DNA from: an uncultured Pseudomonadales bacterium
GTDB taxonomy: Bacteria; Pseudomonadota; Gammaproteobacteria; Pseudomonadales; Azotimanducaceae
Assembly (NCBI GenBank): GCA_938017975.1
Contig: CALIKQ010000009.1
Location: 17,171 to 81,170, forward strand
Length of the DNA: 64,000 bases
Direction of reading: 5' to 3'
Position 1 is the first letter of the stretch. The number at the start of each line of letters is the position of its first letter. Both the position numbers and the translations under genes were made by a program. Below, one piece after another: positions 8,724 to 17,710 of the stretch. The notes below the pieces were generated by a model that saw nothing but the letters and a program-made list of their open reading frames with translations, was not told the DNA's origin and ran no database searches.

Positions 8724-10124
8724 TTACGCAGCGGCCCCTGGCGCGTCAAACCCAAAACGCTTCATTTTATTTTTCCACCGCCCGGATCTGAAACGGTGCG
8801 TCAGCATCAACGCCTTGATTAAGTAATCGCCCAACAATGCGGCAAAGATCCAGACGACGGAAAGCCCAGCGAGTGTAAACAGCGCCGCCAATCCGACCCG
8901 AATTCCAATCAACCCGACCATCGTAGCAAGCAATGGGTATCGGGTATCTCCTGCCCCGCGTAGACAACCGCTCAGGGTAAATTCTATGCCCATAAGTGGC
9001 TGTGCAAGACCAAGGATATAAATAAAAATGACCGTGTAATGAACGACTAAGTCATCATCGATGAGATAACGAGAAATTTCTTCAGCAAAAAACATAATCA
9101 TCAGCGACATCGCCATCATACTTCCAATGGCAAGACGAGTCGCTCGCCAGCCCTGCCGCTCTGCTGCCTCTGGCTCCTGCGCACCGAGATGCTGACCGAC
9201 GAGTGTTGCCCCTGCAATGGAAAACCCAAAACCAACGACGAAGGATAGGCTCAAGATCTGTACACCGATCCCGTAGGCCGCGTAAGGTTCGGTGCCGTAA
9301 TAAGCCACCAACCATAGAAAGCCAATGAAACCCAGTTGGAAAACAAACTGCTCTACTGCTGCTGGATATCCGATTTGATAAAGCTGTTTGATACGCAACC
9401 ATGTGAGAGACCCACGCCCACCCACTGCCACCTTAAGCTTCCGTGCGTACCAGAGACCGAGCAGCACCGCAGCCGAAACGGTTAGCGAGAGCCCACTGGC
9501 CAGGGCCGCTCCCAGAGTGTCTAATTTCGGCATCCCAAATTCACCGAACACTAGGCCGTAGACCAAAAAAACATTGATAATGTTCATCAATACCCCGATC
9601 CACAGCGGCGTTTTTGCGTCGCCAGCAGCGCGCAAGGCAGCCCCAAAAACCATATTGATCGCAAAGCTGATATTGAAAAGCGCGAGGACCTGGATAAATT
9701 CGGCCGCCATTCGCGTGGTGTTTTCGTTTAGTCCAAAGACGCCGGCGATTGAGCCAGCAAAGGCAATGCAAGGAATCGTCAAGACAATAGAGACGCCAAT
9801 ACCTACCCATAACGACGCACTGGTCACCCGAGCCGCCTCATTAGGGTCATTGGCGCCCCAAGCCCTAGCGACCATTGCGGTCGTACCTGCCGAAATCGCC
9901 ATCAAAATTGCTTGAATCGCAAAGAACAATCGATGGCCTGTTGTCACAGCGGCGACCGCCTCAGACCCGAGGTTCCCAACGATCTTTATGCTGATGATTC
10001 CGATTACAGAAAACAACAAGTTGCCCAGAATGGAGGGCCAAGCTAACTCCCATATTTTAAGCTGAACAGGGCTAGCCTCAAGCACGTTATCGGTTTGGTC
10101 TTGAGGTGTCGACGAATTGGACAT
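8724..10124 (-). CDS. MATE family multidrug/Na+ antiporter
   Basis: Inner-membrane efflux pump of the multidrug and toxic compound extrusion family, about 466 residues with twelve predicted hydrophobic segments in two related halves. Family features include WPSILGNLL near helix 1, the AGTTAMVARAWGA loop after helix 2 and LRAAGDAKTPLWIG, mirrored in the second half by LRGAGDTRYPLLA. I take the start at 10124 (MSNSSTPQ), which leaves a short cytoplasmic tail before helix 1; an upstream start at 10208 adds 28 residues. Neither start has a strong ribosome site. Substrates cannot be inferred. It sits downstream of phoR with a gap of about 180 bases. Confidence 0.85.
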   Translation of the reverse strand: MSNSSTPQDQTDNVLEASPVQLKIWELAWPSILGNLLFSVIGIISIKIVGNLGSEAVAAVTTGHRLFFAIQAILMAISAGTTAMVARAWGANDPNEAARVTSASLWVGIGVSIVLTIPCIAFAGSIAGVFGLNENTTRMAAEFIQVLALFNISFAINMVFGAALRAAGDAKTPLWIGVLMNIINVFLVYGLVFGEFGMPKLDTLGAALASGLSLTVSAAVLLGLWYARKLKVAVGGRGSLTWLRIKQLYQIGYPAAVEQFVFQLGFIGFLWLVAYYGTEPYAAYGIGVQILSLSFVVGFGFSIAGATLVGQHLGAQEPEAAERQGWRATRLAIGSMMAMSLMIMFFAEEISRYLIDDDLVVHYTVIFIYILGLAQPLMGIEFTLSGCLRGAGDTRYPLLATMVGLIGIRVGLAALFTLAGLSVVWIFAALLGDYLIKALMLTHRFRSGRWKNKMKRFGFDAPGAAA

Positions 10125-10300
10125 GACGGGGATAGTGGCCCTGCTAAAAAGGATGCGTAGGTTAAGGACGGGAGCGTCATAGGGTTTTTGAAGATGGGAC
10201 GCGAACATACACGATGCGGCGTCTCGGGTAAAGCTGCGATTAATCTCAAATGCTATACGCGATAGTCCTTAAGACATCGGAAAATCGATGAGCGAGCGGT

Positions 10301-12109
10301 TTAAGCCTTTGGAATACTTACCGTAAAGGTTGAGCCCTCTCCAAGCGTTGAGGTCACGGAGACCTTGCCACGATGGCGCTCTGCGATGTGTTTGACAATC
10401 GATAATCCAAGGCCTGTTCCCCCTGCATCGCGTGAGCGTGCTTGGTCCACGCGATAGAACCTTTCAAAAATTTTGTCATGTTCCTTAACGGGTATTCCAG
10501 AACCTTGGTCAATCACTTGGATGATCATCGATTTTTGCTGAGTAAAGGCATCGATCAGCACCTTCTGTCCTGGATCACTATAGTGGATGGCATTCTCGAC
10601 CAGATTTGCAATCATTTGAGAAAAATCACCCTGATTGGTACGAATACGGGCCGTTGAAGCTGAATCACTGACCTTTAACTCAAGTTGTACTTCCTGCAAC
10701 TCAGCATCCGAACGATGTGTTTTATACACCGTTTCGAGCAGGGGTTTTAGACGCCTTTCCGATGTATAAGGCAAAGCCTGTCCTGCTTCTAGGCGGGAGA
10801 GCTGCATGAGATCTTGGACAATCGCGCCTAGCCGCAAAACTTGCTGCTGACTGCGCTCTAAAAAAGAAGTTCGAATGTCATTTGGCATGTCATTATCGTC
10901 GGCCATCGTATCGATAAAACCCCGAAGTGCAGAGATCGGGGTCTTGAGTTCGTGGGACGCATTTGCCACAAAATCTGTCCTTACCCGTTCGAGTCTCAAT
11001 AATTCTGAAACATCCTTGATCACCAATAGCATGCCCATCGGGGTTTGATCATCCGGCATCAGGACCGAAACCTCAGCTGAACGAATGCCAATTTGAACAG
11101 ATTGAAAACCTGTGGTCATTTCAGACCATCCCTCCTCCACAATTCGATTCAAATCGTCATAATGATGAAGCGACGCGAAGGGCTTATCCTGTGCGGTTTC
11201 AGCCGATATCTGTAAAATTTGACACGCAGAATCATTCAAATAGATTACTCGGCTCGATCTTCCAAGAGCAACGACACCCTCGGTCATGCCTTGCAAAACC
11301 GCCGCCAGCTCATTTCTGCGCGCTGTGACTTCAAGCATTTTCTCTTCGGTTCCAGCCGCAAGTTGATTGAGCGCGCGTGCTAATTGACCAAGTTCATCGC
11401 GGCGCTCCTCCGGGATTCTCAAACTAAATTCTCCAGCCGCCATTGACCTCGAAACCGTTGTCATTTGCAGCACAGGCAATACAATTTTCCGGGTAAAATA
11501 CAGACCGATCAGCAACACAAGAGCTGTTAACAGCATTGCCACCAGAAGGGTTTGGTTGCGCAACTGAGCCACTTTTTCGTCGATACTGGTTAAGGGCATG
11601 CTGACCCTGACGTAACCAGTTTTTGAGGATTCAGACCCAAGCGCTAATGCGAGATAGAGCATTTCTTGGTTCAACGTTGCACTGTAACGTTCTGCCATTC
11701 CAATTTCGCCAACACGACTTCCAGCAAAGATAATCTCAGGGCGGGTCAGATGATTTTCCATCAACCGCGGATCTTTCTCATTGTCATATAAAACGGTGCC
11801 CAAAGGGTCTAAAACGGTAATACGTTGCTGAGAGCTGATGAACGGCAGAGCCAGCGACTGGCTCATGAACGGCTCATAGAATTGCTTTAAAAGTAGAACT
11901 TGCTCGGCCAGAGAAGATTCAATCGATGCTCTGGCGTCTTCCTCGACCTGATTGACTGCTAAGTAGCCAAGACTCAACGAGCTCACCAACACGAGCGCTG
12001 ATAACATTCCCCAAATCTGCCAAAGCAGTCGAGATCTAAAAATACTGGGTCTAAATGTTGCTGACAATCCGGTACCCAACGCCTCTAACGGTTTCAATGA
12101 GTCCTGCAT
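10301..12109 (-). CDS. phoR: Phosphate-regulon type sensor histidine kinase PhoR
   Basis: Membrane sensor kinase pairing with the adjacent PhoB-type regulator. It has two transmembrane segments (about 33-53 and 188-206) flanking a periplasmic region of about 130 residues, then HAMP (about 210-260), a PAS domain (265-370), the H-box ASHELKTPIS (His386) and ATPase boxes NLVENA, GSGIP and GTGLGLSIVKHI. E. coli PhoR has only a very small periplasmic part, so this is closer to the larger PhoR-like kinases. The ATG at 12109 (AGG 5 bases upstream) overlaps phoB by 59 bases; a GTG at 12115 is also possible. phoU and pst genes are not in the window. Confidence 0.82.
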   Translation of the reverse strand: MQDSLKPLEALGTGLSATFRPSIFRSRLLWQIWGMLSALVLVSSLSLGYLAVNQVEEDARASIESSLAEQVLLLKQFYEPFMSQSLALPFISSQQRITVLDPLGTVLYDNEKDPRLMENHLTRPEIIFAGSRVGEIGMAERYSATLNQEMLYLALALGSESSKTGYVRVSMPLTSIDEKVAQLRNQTLLVAMLLTALVLLIGLYFTRKIVLPVLQMTTVSRSMAAGEFSLRIPEERRDELGQLARALNQLAAGTEEKMLEVTARRNELAAVLQGMTEGVVALGRSSRVIYLNDSACQILQISAETAQDKPFASLHHYDDLNRIVEEGWSEMTTGFQSVQIGIRSAEVSVLMPDDQTPMGMLLVIKDVSELLRLERVRTDFVANASHELKTPISALRGFIDTMADDNDMPNDIRTSFLERSQQQVLRLGAIVQDLMQLSRLEAGQALPYTSERRLKPLLETVYKTHRSDAELQEVQLELKVSDSASTARIRTNQGDFSQMIANLVENAIHYSDPGQKVLIDAFTQQKSMIIQVIDQGSGIPVKEHDKIFERFYRVDQARSRDAGGTGLGLSIVKHIAERHRGKVSVTSTLGEGSTFTVSIPKA

Positions 12110-12743
12110 CAACACCTAGCTTTTTCCGAACTGAACGGATGTGAACATCGATATTCCGATCGATCACCACCACCGACTCGCCCAAGACCCGGTTAATCAA
12201 CTGTTCTCGTGAAAAAACTCGACCAGGCTGCTCAATTAAAGCAGAAAGCAATCGAAACTCTGTAGCTGTCAGTCTTAATTCTGTATCTTTAAGAAACACT
12301 TGGTGACGCAACACATCAATGCGAAGGTTCTGATGGACAAGCATTTCCTCAGCGCCCTTGCTGTTGCTTGATCCGCGCCGAAGCACGGCTTTCACCCGGG
12401 CAAGCAGTTCCCGTGGACTAAAAGGCTTAGGCATATAGTCATCAGCACCGAGCCCCAATCCAATCACGACATCAGCCTCCTCGCTTTTTGCAGAAAGAAC
12501 AATGATGGGAATTTCTTGAGTGGCGGTATCTGACCGAATGGACTGGCAAATACTCAGCCCATCCAAACCTGGCAACATCAAATCTAGTATAATCAGGTCA
12601 GGACGCTTGGCTTGAACCAGCGCAAGCCCCTCGTCGCCGCGTTCCGCCGTGACCACCTCATAGCCCTCACGACGGAGGTTGTAGGCGATCACATCTTGAA
12701 TATCTCGTTCATCTTCCACAACAGCGATTAACGATTTCGACAT
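12051..12743 (-). CDS. phoB: PhoB-type response regulator (OmpR/PhoB family)
   Basis: DNA-binding regulator of phosphate starvation genes by family and partner. The receiver domain has the acidic pair Glu10/Asp11, phospho-acceptor Asp54 in LILDLMLPG and Lys106 in PKPFSPRELLARV. The C-terminal winged helix includes LTATEFRLLSALIE, FSREQLINRV and the recognition-helix region RNIDVHIRSVRKKLG, ending in VRGVGYRI. The 230 residues match PhoB. It starts 32 bases after fabB and overlaps phoR, so fabB-phoB-phoR may be co-transcribed. Confidence 0.88.
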   Translation of the reverse strand: MSKSLIAVVEDERDIQDVIAYNLRREGYEVVTAERGDEGLALVQAKRPDLIILDLMLPGLDGLSICQSIRSDTATQEIPIIVLSAKSEEADVVIGLGLGADDYMPKPFSPRELLARVKAVLRRGSSNSKGAEEMLVHQNLRIDVLRHQVFLKDTELRLTATEFRLLSALIEQPGRVFSREQLINRVLGESVVVIDRNIDVHIRSVRKKLGVDAGLIETVRGVGYRIVSNI

Positions 12744-12775
12744 TCGGTTATCTTCCGATGATGATCAGTGCTCGA

Positions 12776-13987
12776 CTAAATCTTTTGGAAGACCAGCACC
12801 GCATTGGTGCCGCCAAACCCAAAACTATTAGACATCACAGTGGAAATACCCGCGTGGTCAATACGTTCGGTCACGATGGGCGCTGGCTCAATATTTGGAT
12901 CAATCAGGTCGATATTGGCCGATGCACAAATAAAGTCGTTGTCCAGCATTAATAACGAGTAGATGGCTTCATGGACTCCGGCAGCACCCAGCGAGTGGCC
13001 ACTCAACGACTTGGTTGCGCTAATTTTAGGCAAATCTGCGCCAAACACGCGACGTATGGCTGCAATTTCGGGTGGGTCACCCGCCGGCGTGCTGGTACCA
13101 TGCGCGTTAATGTAATCGACGGGGTCGTTAAGGTCTGCAGTTGCAAGGCGCATTGCCCGCTCACCACCTTCTCCAGAGGGCGCAACCATGTCGAAGCCAT
13201 CAGAAGTCGCGGCATAACCTTTAATTTCAGCATAGATTTTTGCGCCCCGGGCTTTAGCATGTTCTAGCTCTTCGACGATCACGAAGCCAGCGCCACCCGC
13301 TATAACAAATCCATCCCGATCTGCATCGTAAGCCCGAGAAGCAGTCTGAGGATCATGATTGCGTTTAGTCGATAAAGCACCCATTGCATCGAACAAGGCT
13401 GTCATTGACCAGTGCTCTTCTTCGCCACCACCCGCAAAAACGATATCCTGTTTGTTCAGCTGAATTTGCTCAAGTGCATGACCTATACAATGTGCACTGG
13501 TTGAGCAAGCGCTGGTAATTGAATAGTTAATACCCTTAATTGAGAAGGCTGTCGCAAGGCAAGCCGATATCGTTGAGCTCATGGTTCGAGTAACTCGGTA
13601 TGGCCCAACACGCTTGAGGCCCTTTTCTCTGAGGATATCAGCTGATTCTGTCAAGTTAGAAGAACTCGCACCACCAGAGCCGGCAACAATACCGGTCCTT
13701 TCATGAGACACCTCGTTTTCCTCGAGACCCGAATCTGCGATCGCTTCTTGCAATGCGATATAAGAAAATGCCGCGGCATCTCCCATAAAACGCCGAAGCT
13801 TGCGATCGATTAGCGCTTCTTGGTCAATCTCAATACTACCCGCAACATGCGATCGTAATCCCATCTCTTCGTAGATCGGTTGATGTTTGATTCCTGATTG
13901 AGTCGCTCGAAGCGACGCGAGCGTCAGGGGAATCGAATTCCCCAACGGCGAGACGATTCCTAGACCGGTAATCACTGCTCTTCTCAT
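12776..13987 (-). CDS. fabB: Beta-ketoacyl-ACP synthase I FabB
   Basis: Elongating condensing enzyme that extends the cis-unsaturated acyl-ACP made by FabA. The thiolase-fold catalytic triad is intact: Cys161 in [10 protein letters not shown], His296 in [12 protein letters not shown] and His331 in [11 protein letters not shown], with Lys326 nearby. The length is 403 residues, as in E. coli FabB. It is distinguished from FabF (also in this window) by CSTSAHC and the overall spacing. It lies 359 bases downstream of fabA rather than immediately adjacent, and directly precedes phoB. Confidence 0.92.
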   Translation of the reverse strand: MRRAVITGLGIVSPLGNSIPLTLASLRATQSGIKHQPIYEEMGLRSHVAGSIEIDQEALIDRKLRRFMGDAAAFSYIALQEAIADSGLEENEVSHERTGIVAGSGGASSSNLTESADILREKGLKRVGPYRVTRTMSSTISACLATAFSIKGINYSITSACSTSAHCIGHALEQIQLNKQDIVFAGGGEEEHWSMTALFDAMGALSTKRNHDPQTASRAYDADRDGFVIAGGAGFVIVEELEHAKARGAKIYAEIKGYAATSDGFDMVAPSGEGGERAMRLATADLNDPVDYINAHGTSTPAGDPPEIAAIRRVFGADLPKISATKSLSGHSLGAAGVHEAIYSLLMLDNDFICASANIDLIDPNIEPAPIVTERIDHAGISTVMSNSFGFGGTNAVLVFQKI

Positions 13988-14346
13988 GGTTTGCTGATTC
14001 CTCTTTTGAAGTCCAATAGGGCTGTTTCATCAGCTCCGGGTTTTTTGTACTTTGATTCGCATCACCGATTTTTCTCTTCAGCCATGCTCGCTTAACCTTT
14101 CTTGATTACTTTTGGCGAGCAAAGGCCGATGAAGATAATCCCCGTTTGCTCCCTGGCGCTAAACCTCTTTAGTGTGTTCTGCCCCTGAAGCTTTTCTGCC
14201 ACTGAACTTTTTCTGTCACTGCATCCTCTCGCGCGGGTAAGGTCTCAATGCTCCCAAACCTCAGAGTTACAAAAATTGACGTTAAGGCTAGGCGGTTTTT
14301 CAACCACCGATCACCCGGTCCTCGATATACAAAAACCAACTAGGTG
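13988..14346. other. fabA-fabB intergenic region (359 bp)
   Basis: No convincing gene. It holds three 17-bp degenerate tandem repeats (14177-14227). Read on the plus strand, there is a six-pair imperfect hairpin (around 14014-14036, ggctgtttcatcagctcc) followed by TTTTTT (14041-14046). Whether that acts as a terminator is unclear, because no plus-strand gene lies upstream. fabB may have its own promoter here; I did not find a clear one. Confidence 0.5.
14177..14227. repeat. Three 17-bp degenerate tandem repeats between fabA and fabB
   Basis: Copies at 14177-14193 (ttctgcccctgaagctt), 14194-14210 (ttctgccactgaacttt) and 14211-14227 (ttctgtcactgcatcct) share TTCTGyCmCTGmA at a strict 17-bp period. 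Confidence 0.8.
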
Positions 14347-14886
14347 TCACTTAAAATCGTCTAACGATGTAAACAAGCCAACCTTGATACTCTCCGCCGT
14401 ATAAATCAGAGCATCATCAACCAGGACTCGACAGTCTGCAATGCCCAGGACAGTTTTTCCTTCTCGAATTCGAGTCACATCAATTTCATAACGGACGAGC
14501 TTATTCGTCGGTAAAATTTGGCCCCGAAATGCGACCTTGCCGCAACCGAGTGCGCGACCTAAACCTTTATTGCCCTTCCAGGCGAGAAAGAATCCGAGTA
14601 ACTGCCAAAGTGCATCTAGACCAAGACAGCCTGGCATCACGGGGTCGTCGACGAAATGGCAGTCAAAAAACCACAGATCTGGATGGATATCTAGCTCAGC
14701 GATGATTTGGCCTTTACCTGCTTTTCCAGCCTCGGAATCGATGCGAGTAATCCGATCCATCATGAGCATCTGACCAATCGGTAGGTGCGCACCTCCTGGC
14801 CCAAACATGCGTCCGTAGCCACATTCCAGCAACGCGGTCTTATCAAATGCGTGTTGCGTGTTTATTTCAGCTCTTTCTGTGTTCAT
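14347..14886 (-). CDS. fabA: 3-hydroxydecanoyl-ACP dehydratase/isomerase FabA
   Basis: Bifunctional hot-dog enzyme that dehydrates 3-hydroxydecanoyl-ACP and isomerises trans-2 to cis-3-decenoyl-ACP, the branch point of anaerobic unsaturated fatty acid synthesis. The active-site pair is His77 (DCHFVDDPVMPG) and Asp91 (LGLDALWQLLGF), equivalent to His70/Asp84 of E. coli. The length is 179 residues. It is divergent from lpxA across 151 bases. It has an extended -10 promoter but no Shine-Dalgarno; instead a small hairpin sits just before the start codon. Confidence 0.95.
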   Translation of the reverse strand: MNTERAEINTQHAFDKTALLECGYGRMFGPGGAHLPIGQMLMMDRITRIDSEAGKAGKGQIIAELDIHPDLWFFDCHFVDDPVMPGCLGLDALWQLLGFFLAWKGNKGLGRALGCGKVAFRGQILPTNKLVRYEIDVTRIREGKTVLGIADCRVLVDDALIYTAESIKVGLFTSLDDFK

Positions 14887-14892
14887 AGAATT

Positions 14893-14907
14893 CGTGGAAA
14901 AGCCACG
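14893..14907 (-). promoter_or_regulatory. Leader hairpin immediately upstream of the fabA start codon
   Basis: Minus-strand CGTGG-CTTTT-CCACG, a five-pair stem with a five-base loop, ends six bases before the fabA ATG at 14886 and occupies the position of the missing Shine-Dalgarno. Confidence 0.5.
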
Positions 14908-14925
14908 CTGTTGTTAGGTGGGGCG

Positions 14926-14934
14926 AGTATAGCA
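14926..14934 (-). promoter_or_regulatory. Extended -10 promoter element of fabA
   Basis: Minus-strand TGCTATACT fits the extended -10 consensus TGnTATAAT. Transcription would start about 33 bases upstream of the fabA ATG. No good -35 is visible, as is usual for extended -10 promoters. Confidence 0.55.
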
Positions 14935-15037
14935 TCGAAGAAAAGGAATAAAACTTTGACATCTATGGGACAATATGGAAATTTGCTGTACGAAAGAAGC
15001 GCAGACTCTGCGCACAAACTCATCAATGGAGCTGGTT

Positions 15038-15847
15038 ATGCCAGACATTAGCTCACTCGCTGTTGTCCACCCGAATGCGGACATTGGTTCCGATTGCGTA
15101 ATTGGGCCTTTTTGCACGGTTGGAGAGCATGTCCAGATCGGCGCTAGGACGCGCCTAATGAGCCATGTTGTTGTGGACGGCCACACGCGCATTGGTGAGG
15201 ACTGCACGGTTTACCCCTTCGTTACCCTAGGGATTGCCTCTCAAGATCTTAAACACGAAGCAAATTCGGCAACTTACACAGAGGTGGGTGATCGAAATAT
15301 ATTTCGAGAGTTTGTTTCAGTACACAGTGGCACCGAGGAAGGAAGTTCTACAACCATTGGGAACGACTGCGCACTCCTCGCTCACGCTCATGTGGCACAC
15401 AATTGTACCGTGGGCAATGATGTGGTCATGAGCCATAGCGCGACCCTAGGAGGACATGTATCTGTGGGTGATTACGCAAACATCGGAGGATTAGCAGCGG
15501 TGCATCAGTTCTGCCATATCGGCAGAGTTGCCATGATTGCTGGGATGGCCCGTGTTGTCCAGGATGTATTGCCGTATACCATTGCCGAGGGGTTTCCAGC
15601 TCATATGCGCGTGGTAAACAAGGTTGGACTAGAACGCGCCGGCTTTGAATCAAAATCCATCCTCGAGGTCCGCAAAGCATTCAGGATTTTATTTTCGCGT
15701 GAATTACGTTTGGACGACGCTGTCAGAGAGGTCGCTAAAGAATTCCCAAATTCCCCTCATATTGATGAAATGCTAGCCGCCATATCTGACTCTCAGCGGG
15801 GGTTGGCGCGCCCTGATTCATCGACTTTTGAACTCAACGTCGGATAG
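15038..15847 (+). CDS. lpxA: Acyl-ACP--UDP-N-acetylglucosamine O-acyltransferase LpxA
   Basis: First enzyme of lipid A synthesis. Left-handed beta-helix of hexapeptide repeats (about 1-185) followed by a helical C-terminal part, 269 residues. Catalytic His121 (AHVAHNC) with His118, His140, His156 and Gln157 align with E. coli His125, 122, 144, 160 and Gln161. The acyl-length ruler position (E. coli Gly173) is Gly169, which predicts a long, C14-like hydroxyacyl donor. The start at 15038 has GGAG six bases upstream; a perfect -35 TTGACA lies at 14956-14961 with only a weak -10. The gene stands outside the usual lpxD-fabZ-lpxA-lpxB cluster. Confidence 0.92.
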   Translation: MPDISSLAVVHPNADIGSDCVIGPFCTVGEHVQIGARTRLMSHVVVDGHTRIGEDCTVYPFVTLGIASQDLKHEANSATYTEVGDRNIFREFVSVHSGTEEGSSTTIGNDCALLAHAHVAHNCTVGNDVVMSHSATLGGHVSVGDYANIGGLAAVHQFCHIGRVAMIAGMARVVQDVLPYTIAEGFPAHMRVVNKVGLERAGFESKSILEVRKAFRILFSRELRLDDAVREVAKEFPNSPHIDEMLAAISDSQRGLARPDSSTFELNVG

Positions 15848-15878
15848 TTAAGCCCTCGTTTTTGACTAAGGAGATCCA

Positions 15879-16532
15879 GTGATCAAAGCTGTACTTTGGG
15901 ATTTTGGCGGTGTTTTAACCAGTAGCCCTTTTGAGGCATTTAATCGTTTTGAAACGGAGAAAGGGCTGCCACAAAACTTCATCCGATCGATTAACGCAAC
16001 CAACCCAGACACCAACGCCTGGGCACAATTTGAGAGTAACAAGATGAGCGTCGATGCCTTTGATGCGGCATTCGCCTCAGAGTCGAGGGATAAAGGTCAT
16101 GAGATACCCGGCAAGGATGTCCTGGCATTATTATCCGGTGATATTCGTCCTAAAATGGTTGCAGCGTTGCGCAAGATTAAACAGAGCTATGCCGTCGGAT
16201 GCATCACCAACAACGTCAAGTCAGGCAAAGGTGCGGGGATGGCAAGATCCTCCGTCAAGGCTAAAGCTGTTTCGAATGTAATGGCGCTTTTTGATGTTGT
16301 GATCGAGTCCAGTGTCATCGGATTACGGAAACCAGATCCAAAAATTTATCAATTGACCTGCGAGGAAATGGGCGTCGATCCTTGCGATGCCCTTTTTATT
16401 GATGATTTGGGAATTAATCTAAAGCCTGCGAAAGCGATGGGCATGCAAACGATCAAAGTCCTCAATGAGTCTCAAGCATTGGACGACCTGAGTTCGGCCC
16501 TAAACTTGGATTTTTCGGACATTGAACACTAG
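15879..16532 (+). CDS. HAD-IA family hydrolase (epoxide-hydrolase N-domain / YihX-like)
   Basis: Cytosolic HAD-fold phosphatase of unknown substrate. The nucleophile motif is LWDFGGVLT (Asp8), with Gly rather than Asp at +2 as in the YihX and soluble epoxide hydrolase phosphatase branch. Motif II is ITNN, motif III GLRKPDPKIY and motif IV IDDLGINLKPA. It starts with GTG at 15879 behind AAGGAG and follows lpxA by 31 bases, so it is probably co-transcribed. Its stop overlaps the convergent galK stop at a CTAG palindrome (16529-16532). Confidence 0.8.
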   Translation: MIKAVLWDFGGVLTSSPFEAFNRFETEKGLPQNFIRSINATNPDTNAWAQFESNKMSVDAFDAAFASESRDKGHEIPGKDVLALLSGDIRPKMVAALRKIKQSYAVGCITNNVKSGKGAGMARSSVKAKAVSNVMALFDVVIESSVIGLRKPDPKIYQLTCEEMGVDPCDALFIDDLGINLKPAKAMGMQTIKVLNESQALDDLSSALNLDFSDIEH

Positions 16533-17710
16533 AGCGCATCAATACGAGCACCATTACCTGACTCTGCGATCAGCAGCATCGGCTTGACCCCGGTTTGCTT
16601 TTGGTAAGACGCAGCAACCACTGCGTTGTGCTGCTCGACGTCAATTTTTGCCACCAAAGCGATGGCACATCCACCAAACCCTGCACCAGTCATGCGGGCG
16701 CCCAACGCTAGCCCTGAATCTCTGCTGGCTTGTGTGATCTGATCTAATGGGCCACAACTCACCTGATAATCCTCTGATAAAGATCGATGGCTCTCGTTCA
16801 TCAGATGTCCTAACCGCGATAGATTACCCTCGCTCAATGCCTCAGCAGCTTTTTCGACCCGTGCTTGCTCGGAAAAGATGTGGCGCGCCCGCGCTTTAAG
16901 TTTTGGATCAGAGAGCCCGCTCAGGATGGAATCAGCTGTGCCGGCATCTAATTGAGCAAGCCCCTGCCGATGATTAACCCCAGAGTGGAAAGACTCTATT
17001 TGAGCAATCTCACGGACTCGTTCCGCGTAGCCAGATGCCGCCAGGGTGCGAGGCATTCCAGTGTCCATTACGACAAGGCAATGGCTTTCAGGTATGGGCC
17101 TGAGCCGTTCAAATTTCAAAGTCCGACAGTCAAGTTTAATCAGCCCCCCCATTAAAATGCTCACGGGGTCCATGACCCCCGAGGGCACACCGACAAAATT
17201 ATTTTCTACTTGTTGGCATAACAGCGCTAAAGTAAGTCGAAAGCTAGAATTACTGTCATCCACAATTTGCTCAGATAAGGCGTGATGATTCACCATTGCC
17301 AGGAGTGCTAATAAAGAGGCCGAGCTTGAGAGCCCACCGCCGCTGAGGTCAGATGTCAGCCAGAGGTCAAAACCGCGACCCAGCTGACGGTGAGCGCCGA
17401 TTTTGAGTAGGCCTTGTACATAGTCACCCCAAGAACCACTGGGCAATCGCATCACATCCAAGGGGTTAAATCTGTTTAGTGCATCGAACCGATCGCTGAA
17501 AACCCGAACTTCTGATCGACCTGTGAACCGATAATAACCCCGAGTCTGCTGCTTGATCGTCATAGGCATTACCAGACCGCCGCAGTAATCAATATGCTCG
17601 CCAATCACATTAATTCTGCCCGGGGCTTGTGCAACATGCGTTGGCTGTTCGCCGAAAACTTTGTAGAACTGGTCTGCCGCCTGGCGGTGCTGGACTATTT
17701 TCTCAGTCAT
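16529..17710 (-). CDS. galK: Galactokinase-like GHMP kinase
   Basis: Phosphorylates galactose at C1 by family assignment. From the ATG at 17710 (393 residues): signature GRINVIGEHIDY (31-42; Arg32, Glu38, Asp41), GHMP ATP motif SGGGLSSSASL (123-133), GVPSGVMDP with the expected catalytic Asp181, and GARMTGAGFGGC near 345. The last motif residue is Pro where typical GalK has Gln (MDQ), so related sugar kinases are not excluded. The ATG overlaps galM by 8 bases (ATGACTGA). No galT, galE or sugar transporter is in the window. An upstream in-frame extension to 17872 lies inside galM and lacks domain features. Confidence 0.82.
   Translation of the reverse strand: MTEKIVQHRQAADQFYKVFGEQPTHVAQAPGRINVIGEHIDYCGGLVMPMTIKQQTRGYYRFTGRSEVRVFSDRFDALNRFNPLDVMRLPSGSWGDYVQGLLKIGAHRQLGRGFDLWLTSDLSGGGLSSSASLLALLAMVNHHALSEQIVDDSNSSFRLTLALLCQQVENNFVGVPSGVMDPVSILMGGLIKLDCRTLKFERLRPIPESHCLVVMDTGMPRTLAASGYAERVREIAQIESFHSGVNHRQGLAQLDAGTADSILSGLSDPKLKARARHIFSEQARVEKAAEALSEGNLSRLGHLMNESHRSLSEDYQVSCGPLDQITQASRDSGLALGARMTGAGFGGCAIALVAKIDVEQHNAVVAASYQKQTGVKPMLLIAESGNGARIDAL

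Noticed and set aside
14012..14046. Plus-strand rho-independent terminator between fabA and fabB
   Set aside because: A short imperfect stem and T run exist, but no plus-strand gene lies upstream, so I only mention it within the intergenic entry.
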